Shown: positions 41,901-50,477 of the stretch, piece after piece
Layout of the letters: each line of letters begins with the position of its first letter
How positions within the stretch are numbered: the first letter of the stretch is position 1
Assembly: GCA_023384675.1 (NCBI GenBank)
Contig: JAHDVK010000018.1
Span: forward strand, 1-64,000
Direction: 5' to 3'
Length of the DNA stretch: 64,000 nt
DNA from: Bryobacteraceae bacterium
GTDB taxonomy: Bacteria > Acidobacteriota > Terriglobia > Bryobacterales > Bryobacteraceae
The notes under the pieces: model-generated
The model's input: the letters and a program-made list of their open reading frames with translations, nothing else
Databases searched by the model: none
What the model was told of the DNA's origin: nothing
Translations under genes and position numbers: made by a program

Positions 41901-42404
41901 CGCCGCCGCCCAGGCCAACTGGAACGGGTTGCGGCCCTGAGTAGGGACTTCCTCGATGAGTTTATTGGCGATGACCTGGGAACGCGATGCGGTTTCGGTC
42001 TCAAGCATCGAGACCGATTCGGAGACCGTGACGCTCTCGCTGACTTCGCCGACGGTTAGGGGCACGTCCACGCGGGCGCGGTCCTGGGTTTGCAGCACGA
42101 TGTTCTCGCGCACGTACTGCTTGAAGCCGGCAAACTGCACGGTGAGCCGGTAACGGCCGGGGTTGAGAAATGGTGTGGTGTAGTTGCCGGAAGCGTTCGT
42201 GCGGGTTTCCACCGCGACGTTGCTCTCGGCGCTTGTGATGGTGACCGTGGCGCCGGCTACCGCCGCGCCCGTGGAATCGGTGACAATGCCCGTGATACTG
42301 GCGCGCACTTCCTGCGCGGACATGGGAACAACCCCCGTCAGAACGAAGAACAGGGCCAGAGCGAGCACAGGAGTCTTCATGGACATCTTGTTTTTGGAAA
42401 GCAT
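38928..42404 (-). CDS. Oar-like TonB-dependent outer-membrane receptor
   Basis: The 1158-residue outer-membrane protein is a typical acidobacterial TonB-dependent transporter. After a signal peptide come residues about 35-115 with a carboxypeptidase-regulatory-like beta-sandwich (GIVTDSTGAAVAGATVTI, NASGNYTTPFLNPGRY). The plug follows (TQGRNPFQLAWAAAG, VSIVTKGGGNQFRG), then a long barrel with repeated strand motifs (LNLGVRWDYETP, NFQPRIGVAYRIFD), ending in LGLVLNW with a terminal aromatic. It probably imports large oligosaccharides, though no polysaccharide utilisation locus surrounds it. GAGGG lies upstream of the first ATG. Confidence 0.93.
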   Translation of the reverse strand: MLSKNKMSMKTPVLALALFFVLTGVVPMSAQEVRASITGIVTDSTGAAVAGATVTITSAESNVAVETRTNASGNYTTPFLNPGRYRLTVQFAGFKQYVRENIVLQTQDRARVDVPLTVGEVSESVTVSESVSMLETETASRSQVIANKLIEEVPTQGRNPFQLAWAAAGVIKTGDWRFLRSFDTGGTSNFSVNGGLNKENEILVDGISNVRPSRDVVHVPTMETIQEFKVLTNTYDAQYGRTGGGTVSIVTKGGGNQFRGTLFHYFQAEEMNANQSELNRGGVAKPPMTINVFGFQASGPIWIPKVVDGRNKLFWTLSYEGLRQRSADPGTATLPLQEWRQGNFGSLLNAQGAPITIYDPLTTAANGIRTPFAGNVIPQNRINSIATNLLGYYPLPNSPGTGPAQVNNYIYPSRWIADMDQWSGRADYSLNDRNRVYFRYAQNPFSEIRSLVWGGSNPAEPSGNAPLLRNGRNWAADWTSTLSPTTTLNIRAGLSRWETSSGNIFGFGFDPAQLGFSRDLVSQFVAQQFPRFNLGTYQAIGSDRVFSTSPDDTYSLQPNMNMVVRNHFFKFGADLRRYNSNTNSPGAAAGNYTFNRQWTQQRALQSDAVSGNELASLLLGYPASGFVDLNMNPAYRHHYYALFFNDDWKVTPRLTLNLGVRWDYETPVVERYDRQFRGFNFDTPSPIDAQAVGLNLRGAVEFAGLGGNPRTAFNPDRNNFQPRIGVAYRIFDKTVLRGGYGLYYLGQNERGSALGFSQRTNLVSSVDGNLTPAISITNPFANQPGGRLLQPVGASDGAASFLGQAIQINYLDRSLPYSHQYSFDIQQELPADLLFEIGYTGNQTRNVPVTVGNINALPASELGRRTATGAIDTAYYTGLVPNPMRGLIPANAALNGANIARQRLLMPFPHFNTVQLQNVPIGKQFHNGMQMKLTKRFSHGTAFIANYGIGKTIEQRSLLNDQDFELAMPSASRLEKRSANQIDIPQRLVLTGTWEMPFGRGKVVGSDWNGPLNFILGGWTVNANATLSKGWAVDYPNANQNTVGSAVIDNQTASMMAFDTALWRPFQAIEPFTLRQFPSRFGDVRTPGYRNLDASLSKYFPITETIRAQFRFEMINATNTPWFPRVQSLDVQNANFGRLDPVMRNLPRWLKLGLVLNW

Positions 42405-42521
42405 TTCAGAAATTCCCTCGTATGCTGAGTTTAGGGAAATCGTGAAGCTGGGTCAAGGCCTTTTTTCGCATCTTTTTTCGCATCCTGGTTTCGTCCCACG
42501 CTGGTCCGCCACTGCTAGGAT

Positions 42522-43886
42522 ATGGGGGTGCCAGGGCTCCTGCCGCGGTTGATCAACACGGGCCGTGTCGCCTGCTGGGCGAGCCGCGAGGCGGAGATTG
42601 CCTTCCGCGACGCCGAGACCTTGGAGCGGCTGCAGGCGCGGCGTTTAGGCCGCCTGTTGTGGCATGCCTGGGAGAACGTCCCCCACTATCGCGAGTGGAT
42701 GCGCGCAGCGGCGGCCGAGCCGGGCGACATTCGCCGCGCGGGCGATCTCGGGCTATTGCCGCCGGTCCCGAAGCTCGAGCTGACACTCCATCCCGAACGC
42801 TTCGTCGCGCCGGGCCACCATGCAGGCGATGGGCTTACTCTCGTTTCCAGCGGAACATCCGGCTACCGGCGGGCGCTGCGTCAGGATACGCGCGCCGTTT
42901 TGGAGGCACTGGCCGCGGGGCGGCGCCAGCGTTTGGCGCTGGCCGAGTTCACGGGCCGTGAAAGCGGCTACCGCGAAGCCGTGCTGAACCGGCATGGTTC
43001 CGCCGGGGCGCAGATCCGCGCGTTCATTGAAAGCAGGATCGTGAACCCGCCCGGCGCCGACCTGCGCCGGCGGCTTTTTCCCCCGGATCAGCCGTTTGAA
43101 ATCCTGCGGGAAGGCATCAACGAATTCAAGCCCGATGTCGTGCGGGGGATTGGCTCGCATGTGGGGGCATTGTTCCGCTGGCTGCGCGATTGCGGCAAGC
43201 CGTTCCACCGTCCACGGGCCATCACCTTCGGCGCGGACTCGATGCCGCCAGCGGACCGGCGGTTGATCGAGGAGGATCTTGGCATTCCCGTGGTGAGCAC
43301 TTATCAGGCCGTTGAAGCGCTGCGCATCGGTTTCGAGTGCCCGGTCCGGCGGGGGCTTCATCTTTCGATCGACCAGGTGGCCGTGCGCGTGGTGGACGAG
43401 GCGGGCCGCGATGTGCCGCCGGGCGAACCCGGCGAGTTGGTGCTCACCAACCTCACCAACTATGCCACGCCCGTGATCAACTACCGCCTGGGCGACATCG
43501 TCACGATGGGAGGCGGCATCTGCCCCTGCGGCCGGACACTCCCGCTGCTGCTGTCGATCGATGGCCGCGCGGACGACCTGGTGGTCCGGCCCGATGGGTC
43601 GCGCTTTCATGCCTTCACTTTGCTGCCGCGCCTGCAGGCGGTCGCCGGCGTGGCGCGGGTCCAGATCGAACAGACGGCCGTCGACGATTTCCTGCTGCGA
43701 GTGGTGCGCTCTGCGGGCGAAGCGCCTCGGCACGCGGACCTGGAAGAGCAAATGAAGAAGGTGCTGGGCCGTCAGATTCGCGTGCGGGTGGAAGAAGTGG
43801 ACGCCATCCCGCCCGCCGCTTCCGGCAAGGTGAAGAGCCTGATTTCCCGAGTGCCGAATGAGATCGTGGATGCCAATCCGCCATAA
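42522..43886 (+). CDS. PaaK-like adenylate-forming ligase
   Basis: This 454-residue protein resembles phenylacetate-CoA ligase and the CapK branch of the ANL superfamily. The P-loop equivalent is LVSSGTSGYRRAL. The acyl-adenylate region VVSTYQAVEALRIGFEC and the hinge-side INYRLGDIVTMGGGICPCGRTLPLL with IDGRADD are visible. The C-terminal lid includes the family-type PPAASGKVKSLI lysine. It would activate a carboxylic acid as AMP ester, perhaps handing it to the neighbouring carrier protein. The gene end overlaps the next gene by 29 bases if the ATG start there is right. Confidence 0.85.
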   Translation: MGVPGLLPRLINTGRVACWASREAEIAFRDAETLERLQARRLGRLLWHAWENVPHYREWMRAAAAEPGDIRRAGDLGLLPPVPKLELTLHPERFVAPGHHAGDGLTLVSSGTSGYRRALRQDTRAVLEALAAGRRQRLALAEFTGRESGYREAVLNRHGSAGAQIRAFIESRIVNPPGADLRRRLFPPDQPFEILREGINEFKPDVVRGIGSHVGALFRWLRDCGKPFHRPRAITFGADSMPPADRRLIEEDLGIPVVSTYQAVEALRIGFECPVRRGLHLSIDQVAVRVVDEAGRDVPPGEPGELVLTNLTNYATPVINYRLGDIVTMGGGICPCGRTLPLLLSIDGRADDLVVRPDGSRFHAFTLLPRLQAVAGVARVQIEQTAVDDFLLRVVRSAGEAPRHADLEEQMKKVLGRQIRVRVEEVDAIPPAASGKVKSLISRVPNEIVDANPP

Positions 43887-46458
43887 TGTCGTGAAGGTGA
43901 GACTTTCGGAGGTTCAGACCGAAACCATTTGGGCGCTTCTCAGCCGGGCCGCCGGGCGGGATGGCGCCGCGCTGGCATTGCTCGCCCCGGGCCGCGAAGG
44001 CTTGCCGTACGAGGCGCTCGCCGCGCAGACGCTGCGGTTCGCGCTCTGGCTGCGAAGCTTGGGTATTCAACGGCAGGACCGCGTGGCGGTGGTGCTGCCC
44101 AACGGTCCCGAGATGGCGGCGGCGTTTCTCGGAACGGCATCCGCAGCCGCTTGTGCGCCTCTGAATCCAGGGTTTACGCGCAGCGACTTCGAGTATTACC
44201 TGAAGGACCTGACTGCGCGGGCGCTGCTCGTCCATCCGGATTCACCCGCCGCGGCAGTGGAGGCGGCACGGGCATTAGGGGTGCCGGTTCATGCGTTGCA
44301 ACCCGGTCCCCGCGCGGGCGAATTCGTGTTGCCAGAGACCGACCAGGGCGAACCGGAGTGGCTGGAGCCCGGCGATACTGCGCTGCTGCTGCACACCTCG
44401 GGCACCACCGCGAAACCCAAGCTCGTGCCGCTTTCCCCGGCAAACCTGACGGCTTCGGCGAGCCACATCGCCGCCACCCTGGCCCTCACGCCCGAGGACC
44501 GCTGCCTGAATATCATGCCGCTGTTCCATATCCACGGACTGGTGGCGGCGCTGCTGGCCAGCCTGCGGGCGGGGGCTTCGGTGGTCTGCACGGACGGCGT
44601 GTACGCGAATGCGTTTTTCGGCTGGATGGCCGAATGCCGACCAACCTGGTACACGGCCGTCCCCACCATGCATCAGGGGATTCTCACCCGTGCCGGTGAA
44701 GCGCGCGCTGCAATTGAACGGACGCCCCTGCGCTTTGTGCGCTCCTCGTCGTCGGCTCTGCCGCCCGCGGTGCTCGCGGAACTCGAGGCCGCCTTCCGGG
44801 TGCCCGCCGTCGAAGCGTACGGCATGACCGAAGCGGCGCACCAGATGGCCAGCAACCCGGTGTCCCCCGGCGAGCGGGTGCCTGGCTCTGTGGGTCTGGC
44901 CGCCGGGCCGGAGGTCGCCATCATGGACGAAACGGGCGCGCTGCTTGAACCCGGGCGGACCGGCGAAGTGGTCATCCGCGGCCCGAATGTCACTTCCGGT
45001 TATCTGGACAATCCCGAGGCCAATCAGAAGGCGTTCACGAACGGCTGGTTCCGGACGGGCGATCAGGGCTATTTCGATCGCAACGGGTCTTTGTTCCTCA
45101 CGGGCAGGTTGAAGGAGTTGATCAACCGGGGCGGCGAGAAGATCTCACCGCGCGAGATCGATGAGGTTCTGCTGGCGCATCCGGGCGTGCGTCAATCGCT
45201 CGCGTTTGCGGTGCCGCACCGGCAGTTGGGCGAGGATGTGGGCGCGGCCGTCGAACTGCGAGAGGAGGGGGCCGCCACTCCCCAAGACCTGCGCGACTGG
45301 GCCGCGGCGCGGCTGCCCGCGTTCAAGGTTCCCCGCGTGATTCGCGTCGTGGAGGCGATTCCCAAAGGCCCGACCGGCAAGCTTCAGCGCAACGGGCTGG
45401 CCGCGAAACTGGGCATCGAGCCGCTGGACGATACGGTTCTGGGCGAATACACCGCCCCGCGGACGCCGCTGGAAGAGCGCATCGCCGCCTTGTGGCGCGA
45501 GATGCTGCCGGGTGCGCGCGCGGGGGTCGAGGACCGGTTCGAAGCGCTTGGCGGCGATTCGCTGCTCGCTGTGCGGATGCTGGCGGCCGTGTCCGCCGCC
45601 GAGGGTGTGGACGTCTCGCCCGCCCGTTTCGTCGCGCAGGGGACCATCGCCGCGCTGGCGGCGAGTGTGGAAGAGGCGCGCGCGGCCGGCCCAGGGGCGC
45701 TGCGGGTGCTGCAACCCATCGGCTCACAACTGCCGCTGATTCTGCTGCCCGGCCATGACAACGCGCTGCTGGGCGCGGCAAGGCTGGCCGAATTGCTCGC
45801 GCCGGAACAGCCGGTGTTCGCCGTGGACCTCGACCGCCTCGAGGCGGGCGCATCGCTGGAGGCGATGGCGGAAGAATGCGCCGCGCTGCTGGCGGAGCGC
45901 TTCGCCGGCCGCGAAGTGCAACTGGCGGGCGTGTGTTTGGGAGGATGCCTGGCGGTGGAGGTCGCGCGGCGTCTGCTGCAACAGGGAACGCCGCCGGCGA
46001 AGCTGTTCTTAATCGACTGCCTGAAGCCCGCCTGGCGCGCCCAGGCGGGCTTTTTCGCAAGCCTCGCCGCCGGTTTCCGGCAATGGGGCCACAAGTGGAG
46101 ATTCCATTCGGCGGAGTTGGCCCGGATGCCCCTGCCGAGGCTGCTGCCCTATCTGGGCGGGAGGTTTGCGGACTTCTTCAAGTACCACGGCGAACAGGCG
46201 GTGGCGCGGTCCGGTTTGCGTGGTGGGCCCGCCATCGAACGCCGGCGGCTGATGCTGGCCTATCGCCCGCGGCCGGTCGAGATGGGGGCGACGATCCTTC
46301 GCATGCCCGGGCGAAGGCTGGATGCGCACGCTCTTGGCTGGGATGATGTGTTCACCCGGGGCGTGGATCTGATCGGCCTGCCCTTTCACCCGAATGGAGC
46401 GCTGGCGGGCGAAAGCCCGGCGCGGGTGGCGGCGATTCTTCGAGATCGCAGACCCTGA
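43858..46458 (+). CDS. NRPS-like acyl/aryl-AMP ligase - carrier - thioesterase (A-T-TE)
   Basis: This 866-residue protein has three domains. Residues about 20-530 form an acyl-CoA-synthetase-like adenylation domain (LLHTSGTTAKPK, VEAYGMTEAAH, FRTGDQGYFD, INRGGEKISPREID, KGPTGKLQRNGLA). Residues about 545-620 are a phosphopantetheine carrier, with Ser568 in LGGDSLL as the attachment site. Residues about 640-866 are a thioesterase whose nucleophile motif is GVCLGG, with Cys693 instead of Ser. No condensation or ketosynthase domain is present. It should load one acid, hold it as a thioester and release it, probably with the PaaK-like partner. The start could also be GTG at 43891. Confidence 0.88.
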   Translation: MRSWMPIRHNVVKVRLSEVQTETIWALLSRAAGRDGAALALLAPGREGLPYEALAAQTLRFALWLRSLGIQRQDRVAVVLPNGPEMAAAFLGTASAAACAPLNPGFTRSDFEYYLKDLTARALLVHPDSPAAAVEAARALGVPVHALQPGPRAGEFVLPETDQGEPEWLEPGDTALLLHTSGTTAKPKLVPLSPANLTASASHIAATLALTPEDRCLNIMPLFHIHGLVAALLASLRAGASVVCTDGVYANAFFGWMAECRPTWYTAVPTMHQGILTRAGEARAAIERTPLRFVRSSSSALPPAVLAELEAAFRVPAVEAYGMTEAAHQMASNPVSPGERVPGSVGLAAGPEVAIMDETGALLEPGRTGEVVIRGPNVTSGYLDNPEANQKAFTNGWFRTGDQGYFDRNGSLFLTGRLKELINRGGEKISPREIDEVLLAHPGVRQSLAFAVPHRQLGEDVGAAVELREEGAATPQDLRDWAAARLPAFKVPRVIRVVEAIPKGPTGKLQRNGLAAKLGIEPLDDTVLGEYTAPRTPLEERIAALWREMLPGARAGVEDRFEALGGDSLLAVRMLAAVSAAEGVDVSPARFVAQGTIAALAASVEEARAAGPGALRVLQPIGSQLPLILLPGHDNALLGAARLAELLAPEQPVFAVDLDRLEAGASLEAMAEECAALLAERFAGREVQLAGVCLGGCLAVEVARRLLQQGTPPAKLFLIDCLKPAWRAQAGFFASLAAGFRQWGHKWRFHSAELARMPLPRLLPYLGGRFADFFKYHGEQAVARSGLRGGPAIERRRLMLAYRPRPVEMGATILRMPGRRLDAHALGWDDVFTRGVDLIGLPFHPNGALAGESPARVAAILRDRRP

Positions 46459-46471
46459 TCGCCCGCGGCCC

Positions 46472-47446
46472 TTACCCCAAACGGTCCCAACACGGCTGCG
46501 CTCCCCGCAATGCCGCGTTGATCTTCTCGATGTTGGCGACCCCGGCGGTGCCCAGCCACTCACGCAACGCGCCCACGCCTCTTCCGGCGTACACGGGAAT
46601 TCCTTCTTTCCACGTCGCCCGCCCGCAGAGTACCCCCGAAAACGCCGAGCCCGCTTCCGCCGCCAGTTCCAGTTGCTCGATGAAGACGTCGTTGTCCACG
46701 CCCGCGCTGAGATAGATGAACGGCAGCGAAGCCGCATCGGAAGCGTGCTTGAAGTGCCGTAGCGCTTCGGCGCGCGTATAGGCCGATTCGCCCTTCGACG
46801 CGCCGCTGCCTTCCAGATACTGAGGATTCACGGGGAATTCCACCTTCAGCACATCCACGCGGTATTGCGGCCTGGAGAATTCCGCCATGCTTGCCGCCAC
46901 GATTTCCGGTTTCAAGCGGGCGTACTCGATGGATTTTTCGCCTCGCCCGGAGACGTCGTAGCCGACGAACTCGAGAAAGAAGGCGAGGTCCTCGGCCGCG
47001 CATTCGGCGCCCACCCGCTCGACGAACGCGTGCTTGATTTCGTTGATCTTCGCATCTTCGAAGGGCGTGTAATACACCAGCAGCTTCACCGCATTCGCGC
47101 CCCACCCGCGCAGGCGGCGGGCCGACACGGCATCGAGCAAATCGGGCAGCCGCCCGGGCCGGGTGTTGTCGTAGCCGGAGGCTTCATAGGCCAGCAAAAG
47201 GCCGCACTTGGGGTCGCGCACAGAGGCCGCGGGCAGGCCGTATTCGGGGTCCAGCAGCAACGCCGTGGCATGCGGGCTGAGGAGTTCGGCGACGGCCGAC
47301 TTGAACTCCTCCAGCATGGCTGGGGTTGTGTTCGGGCCCAGCGCCTGGGCGAGGCTGCCGCGCTGGTCCATCGCGGCCGCCGCGATGATGCCCGCGTCGT
47401 TCGCGAGCGCTTGAATCTGCTGTTTTTTACCGGGAGTCAGGGTCAC
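46472..47446 (-). CDS. Tagatose 1,6-diphosphate aldolase-like (LacD family)
   Basis: This 324-residue class I aldolase is close to LacD. It cleaves tagatose- or fructose-1,6-bisphosphate to triose phosphates through a lysine Schiff base; likely residues lie in NAVKLLVYYTPFED and DVLKVEFPVNP. The N-terminus (AAAMDQRGSL) and LLDPEYGLPAA are also family traits. A GTG serves as start. Neighbouring genes do not form a galactose or tagatose pathway, so the exact sugar is open. Confidence 0.88.
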   Translation of the reverse strand: MTLTPGKKQQIQALANDAGIIAAAAMDQRGSLAQALGPNTTPAMLEEFKSAVAELLSPHATALLLDPEYGLPAASVRDPKCGLLLAYEASGYDNTRPGRLPDLLDAVSARRLRGWGANAVKLLVYYTPFEDAKINEIKHAFVERVGAECAAEDLAFFLEFVGYDVSGRGEKSIEYARLKPEIVAASMAEFSRPQYRVDVLKVEFPVNPQYLEGSGASKGESAYTRAEALRHFKHASDAASLPFIYLSAGVDNDVFIEQLELAAEAGSAFSGVLCGRATWKEGIPVYAGRGVGALREWLGTAGVANIEKINAALRGAQPCWDRLG

Positions 47447-47472
47447 TTCCTTAGTCTACAATCAGACCAGCG

Positions 47473-48711
47473 ATGGAGATCCCCGCGCAGGCATGGATCG
47501 CAATGGCCGAGGCCGTCCTGATCGGCCTGCTTGTGGGTATCGAGCGCGAAAGCGACCGCGAAGAGCGTCACGCGGGCCTGCGCGACTTCGTCACCATCGG
47601 CCTCGCCGGCGGGCTGTGCGGCCTGCTGCAGCAACCTTTGCTGACCATGGCCGTGCTGCTGGCGATCGCCGGCCTGCTGGGCCTCTTCCACTGGCAGACG
47701 CCCGGCCGCACGGGCATCACCACGGAGATTGCCGCCGTGGCGACCTTCCTGCTCTGCGTGCTGACCACGACGCCCGGCCTGGAATGGGGGTCGCCGCTCG
47801 CCATCGCGCTGACCGTCGTGCTGGTGTTGTTCCTGGACGCCCGTGATGCGCTAATCCGTTTCTTCCGCGAGACGGTTACAGAACGCGAGTTCCACGACAC
47901 GCTTCGCTTCCTGGCGGTTGTCTTTGTGATTCTGCCGGTCCTGCCGGATGCATCCTATGGCCCTTACGAATTCTTCAGCCCGCGCCGGGTGTGGATGTTC
48001 GTCATCCTGGTCTGCTCGATCTCCTGGCTGGGCTATTTTTTTCAGAAGTTTTTGGGAAAGGACCGGGGGCTGGCGCTGACCGGCGTGCTGGGCGGCATCG
48101 CTTCCACCACAGCGGCGACCCTCGCGCTGGCGCGCCAATCGCGCGAACCCGGCGTGGCCGTGGCGGGCTACGCGCGCGCGGCACTGCTGGCCAACGCGGT
48201 GCAGTGCCCGCGCATCTGGGCGATTCTGCTGGTGCTTTCGCCGGCTTTGGCGTGGGCCTGTGCGCCCGTGTTGGGCGCGATGATGGCGGCGGGTCTGGCC
48301 GCGGCCTGGGTTCTCGGACGGGCGCACACCGGAGAAGGTGGTGGACTGGCGCTGGAGAACCCGTTCCGCCTGGCGCCGGCGTTGAAATTTGGCGCGTTGT
48401 TCGCGCTGGTTCGCCTGCTGACGCGGGCCTTGACCGTTCAATATGGCGACGCCGGCGTATTCACCGCCAGCGCCATTGGCGGCTCGCTCGACGTGGACGC
48501 CATTGTCTTCTCCATGGCCGGTCTCGCGCGCGATGGCCAGGTCGCGATGAACGCGGCTGTGGGCGCGGTGCTGCTGGCGTGGGGTGCCAATGCGGTGCTG
48601 AAAACGGGCGTCGCCTACTACGCCGGAGCGCGCGGCTTCGCGCATCGCGCCGCCGGGGGCTTCGCCATCATGCTGACGGCGGCGCTGCTGGTGTGGGCCT
48701 GGTGGGGCTGA
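47473..48711 (+). CDS. MgtC/DUF4010-family membrane protein
   Basis: This 412-residue integral membrane protein begins with an MgtC/SapB-like helix bundle (AVLIGLLVGIERESDREERHAGLRDF) and continues with the DUF4010 domain, in all about ten to eleven helices. The motif GVLGGIASTTAATLALARQS and the later TASAIGGSLDVDAIVFSMAGLA are repeated Gly-Gly-Ser/Thr features that look like a transport path. Function is unknown; a role in ion homeostasis is guessed from MgtC. Its end overlaps the convergent ribF by 44 bases. Confidence 0.85.
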   Translation: MEIPAQAWIAMAEAVLIGLLVGIERESDREERHAGLRDFVTIGLAGGLCGLLQQPLLTMAVLLAIAGLLGLFHWQTPGRTGITTEIAAVATFLLCVLTTTPGLEWGSPLAIALTVVLVLFLDARDALIRFFRETVTEREFHDTLRFLAVVFVILPVLPDASYGPYEFFSPRRVWMFVILVCSISWLGYFFQKFLGKDRGLALTGVLGGIASTTAATLALARQSREPGVAVAGYARAALLANAVQCPRIWAILLVLSPALAWACAPVLGAMMAAGLAAAWVLGRAHTGEGGGLALENPFRLAPALKFGALFALVRLLTRALTVQYGDAGVFTASAIGGSLDVDAIVFSMAGLARDGQVAMNAAVGAVLLAWGANAVLKTGVAYYAGARGFAHRAAGGFAIMLTAALLVWAWWG

Positions 48712-49669
48712 TCCAACGCCGCGCCCGCCGGAACCAGGCCCGCGCCCGCTCCACGTCACGGAGGATCTGCGCGCGCAAGTCCTCCGGCGAAGGAAAGCGT
48801 TGCTCGGCCCGCAAACGGTGCAGGAAATCGACCGAAATCCGCGCTGGCGCCTCGCCCTCGAGTGGTTCGAGCAGGAAAGTCTCGATAGTGAGATGCGCGC
48901 CATCGTACGTGGGCCGGTAGCCGATGTTGGTGACCGACGGCCAGGAGCGCGGCGCCTCCACGTCGTGCGTCCGTGAAACGTACACCCCGTCCAGCGGCAG
49001 CGCGCGTGCGGCGTCATCGAGCGACGGCAGTAAGAGATTCAGTGTCGGCACGGTCTCCCGCGCCCCGCGGCCCGCGCCTTTCACCACCGCGCCCGTCAGC
49101 GCGTACGGCCTTCCCAGCAGGCGCGACGCCGCGCCTACGCGCCCGGCGGCCAGCAGCGCGCGGATCTGCGACGACGACACCGTCAGGCCGCGCCGGTGAA
49201 TGGCGGGCACCACTTCGATCAGAACGCCAAGGCCGAAACCCAATTCGCGCAGCGTTGTGACATCGCCCGATTGCCGCCGCCCGAAATGGAAATTGTCGCC
49301 GACGATGATCGCTTCTGCTCCCAGTTCATGCCGCAAAACACGTTGAAAGAAGGCCGCCGGCTCCATCTCGGCCAACTGCGGGTTGAAGGGCAAAACCAGC
49401 AACTGCTCGATGCCCGCCTCAGCCAGCAGCGCCGCCCGCGCTTCGATCGTGGTCAACAGCCGCGGCGTGCGGTGCGGCGCGACGATCGCGGTGGGATGGG
49501 GGTGAAACGTGAGGGCCGAGGCCTTCAACCCGCGCGCCCGGGCGATTTCGATGGTCTTCCGCAGCAGCGCGCGATGGCCCGCGTGAACCCCATCGAAGTT
49601 GCCGATGGTGATCGCGGAAGGGCCGAAACCCGACGCGGCGGCGTCGCTCAATTGGCGGAACAGGCGCAT
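48668..49669 (-). CDS. ribF: Bifunctional riboflavin kinase/FAD synthetase
   Basis: This 333-residue enzyme phosphorylates riboflavin to FMN and adenylylates it to FAD. The N-terminal nucleotidyltransferase motif is TIGNFDGVHAGHRALL. The kinase domain begins around GRPYALTGAVVKGAGRG, with the family PTLNLL and VYVSR segments. The ATG at 49669 gives the usual N-terminus, five bases after the end of the PhnP-like gene, so the two form an operon. A proline-rich tail extends over the end of the opposite gene. Confidence 0.93.
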   Translation of the reverse strand: MRLFRQLSDAAASGFGPSAITIGNFDGVHAGHRALLRKTIEIARARGLKASALTFHPHPTAIVAPHRTPRLLTTIEARAALLAEAGIEQLLVLPFNPQLAEMEPAAFFQRVLRHELGAEAIIVGDNFHFGRRQSGDVTTLRELGFGLGVLIEVVPAIHRRGLTVSSSQIRALLAAGRVGAASRLLGRPYALTGAVVKGAGRGARETVPTLNLLLPSLDDAARALPLDGVYVSRTHDVEAPRSWPSVTNIGYRPTYDGAHLTIETFLLEPLEGEAPARISVDFLHRLRAEQRFPSPEDLRAQILRDVERARAWFRRARRWISPTRPTPAAPPSA

Positions 49670-49673
49670 GCGC

Positions 49674-50477
49674 TTAAGCGGCGTCTTCCACTTCGATATC
49701 GACTTCCAGTTCCAGCGTGTCGTATGCCAGCCGGACGTTGGGCGGAAGCTGGCTCTGCGTCGATTCATGCCGCAGATCGTGGGAAATATGCGTGAAGAAG
49801 GCGCGCTCCGGGCGGATGCGCTCCACCGCCTTCAGGCTTGCTTCCACCGTCGAATGGGTCGGATGCGGCTTGTGGCGCAGGGCGTCGAGAAACAGCACAT
49901 CGAGACCCTCCAGCAGCGCGTAGCTCTCTTCCGGGATCTCGCTGTGGTCCGTCAGGTAGGCCGTGCGCCCGAAGCGGAATCCGTGGCAGGGCCCGCTGCC
50001 GTGCTTCAGCGGAATGGGCGTGAACGTCAGCCCGCCGATGGTGAACGGACTGCTGTCGAAGATCTGGGGATCGAGCTTCGGCCGCGAAGATTCGCTGGGC
50101 CCATTGTGAAAAACGTAGCTGAACACCCGCTGGATCACATCCAGCGTCTCCTGCGTGGACCAGGTCGTGATGGGCTTGCTCTGGTGGAAATTGAACGGGC
50201 GCAGGTCGTCCAGCCCCAGAATGTGATCGGCGTGCGCGTGCGTGAACAGCACCGCATCCAGCTTGTACAGCCCCGCGCGAATGGATTGTTGCCGCAGGTC
50301 CGGACCCGCGTCGATAATCGCGCAATGATCCTCCCAGCGCAGCGCCACTGAAGGCCGCAGCCGCTGATCGCGCGGATCGGAAGACCGGCAGACCTTGCAC
50401 GTACACCCGATCGTCGGCACACCGACGCTGGTGCCCGATCCGAGCACCGTCAGCGTGAGGTAGGAAGGGCGCTTCAT
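49674..50477 (-). CDS. PhnP-like metallo-beta-lactamase-fold phosphodiesterase
   Basis: This 267-residue MBL-fold hydrolase has the metal motif His80-x-His82-x-Asp84-His85 (THAHADH) and the extra Cys25, Cys27 and Cys30 structural-zinc site (GCTCKVC) of the PhnP group. PhnP opens 1,2-cyclic phosphoribosyl phosphates; here no phosphonate genes are near, so it may act on other cyclic nucleotides. The start overlaps the DUF1844 gene stop (ATGA). Confidence 0.9.
   Translation of the reverse strand: MKRPSYLTLTVLGSGTSVGVPTIGCTCKVCRSSDPRDQRLRPSVALRWEDHCAIIDAGPDLRQQSIRAGLYKLDAVLFTHAHADHILGLDDLRPFNFHQSKPITTWSTQETLDVIQRVFSYVFHNGPSESSRPKLDPQIFDSSPFTIGGLTFTPIPLKHGSGPCHGFRFGRTAYLTDHSEIPEESYALLEGLDVLFLDALRHKPHPTHSTVEASLKAVERIRPERAFFTHISHDLRHESTQSQLPPNVRLAYDTLELEVDIEVEDAA

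Noticed and set aside
39588-42059. An 823-codon plus-strand frame inside the TonB-receptor gene.
   Set aside because: It is low-complexity (Gly/Val/Glu-rich), has no ribosome site or motif and is antisense to a well-defined receptor.
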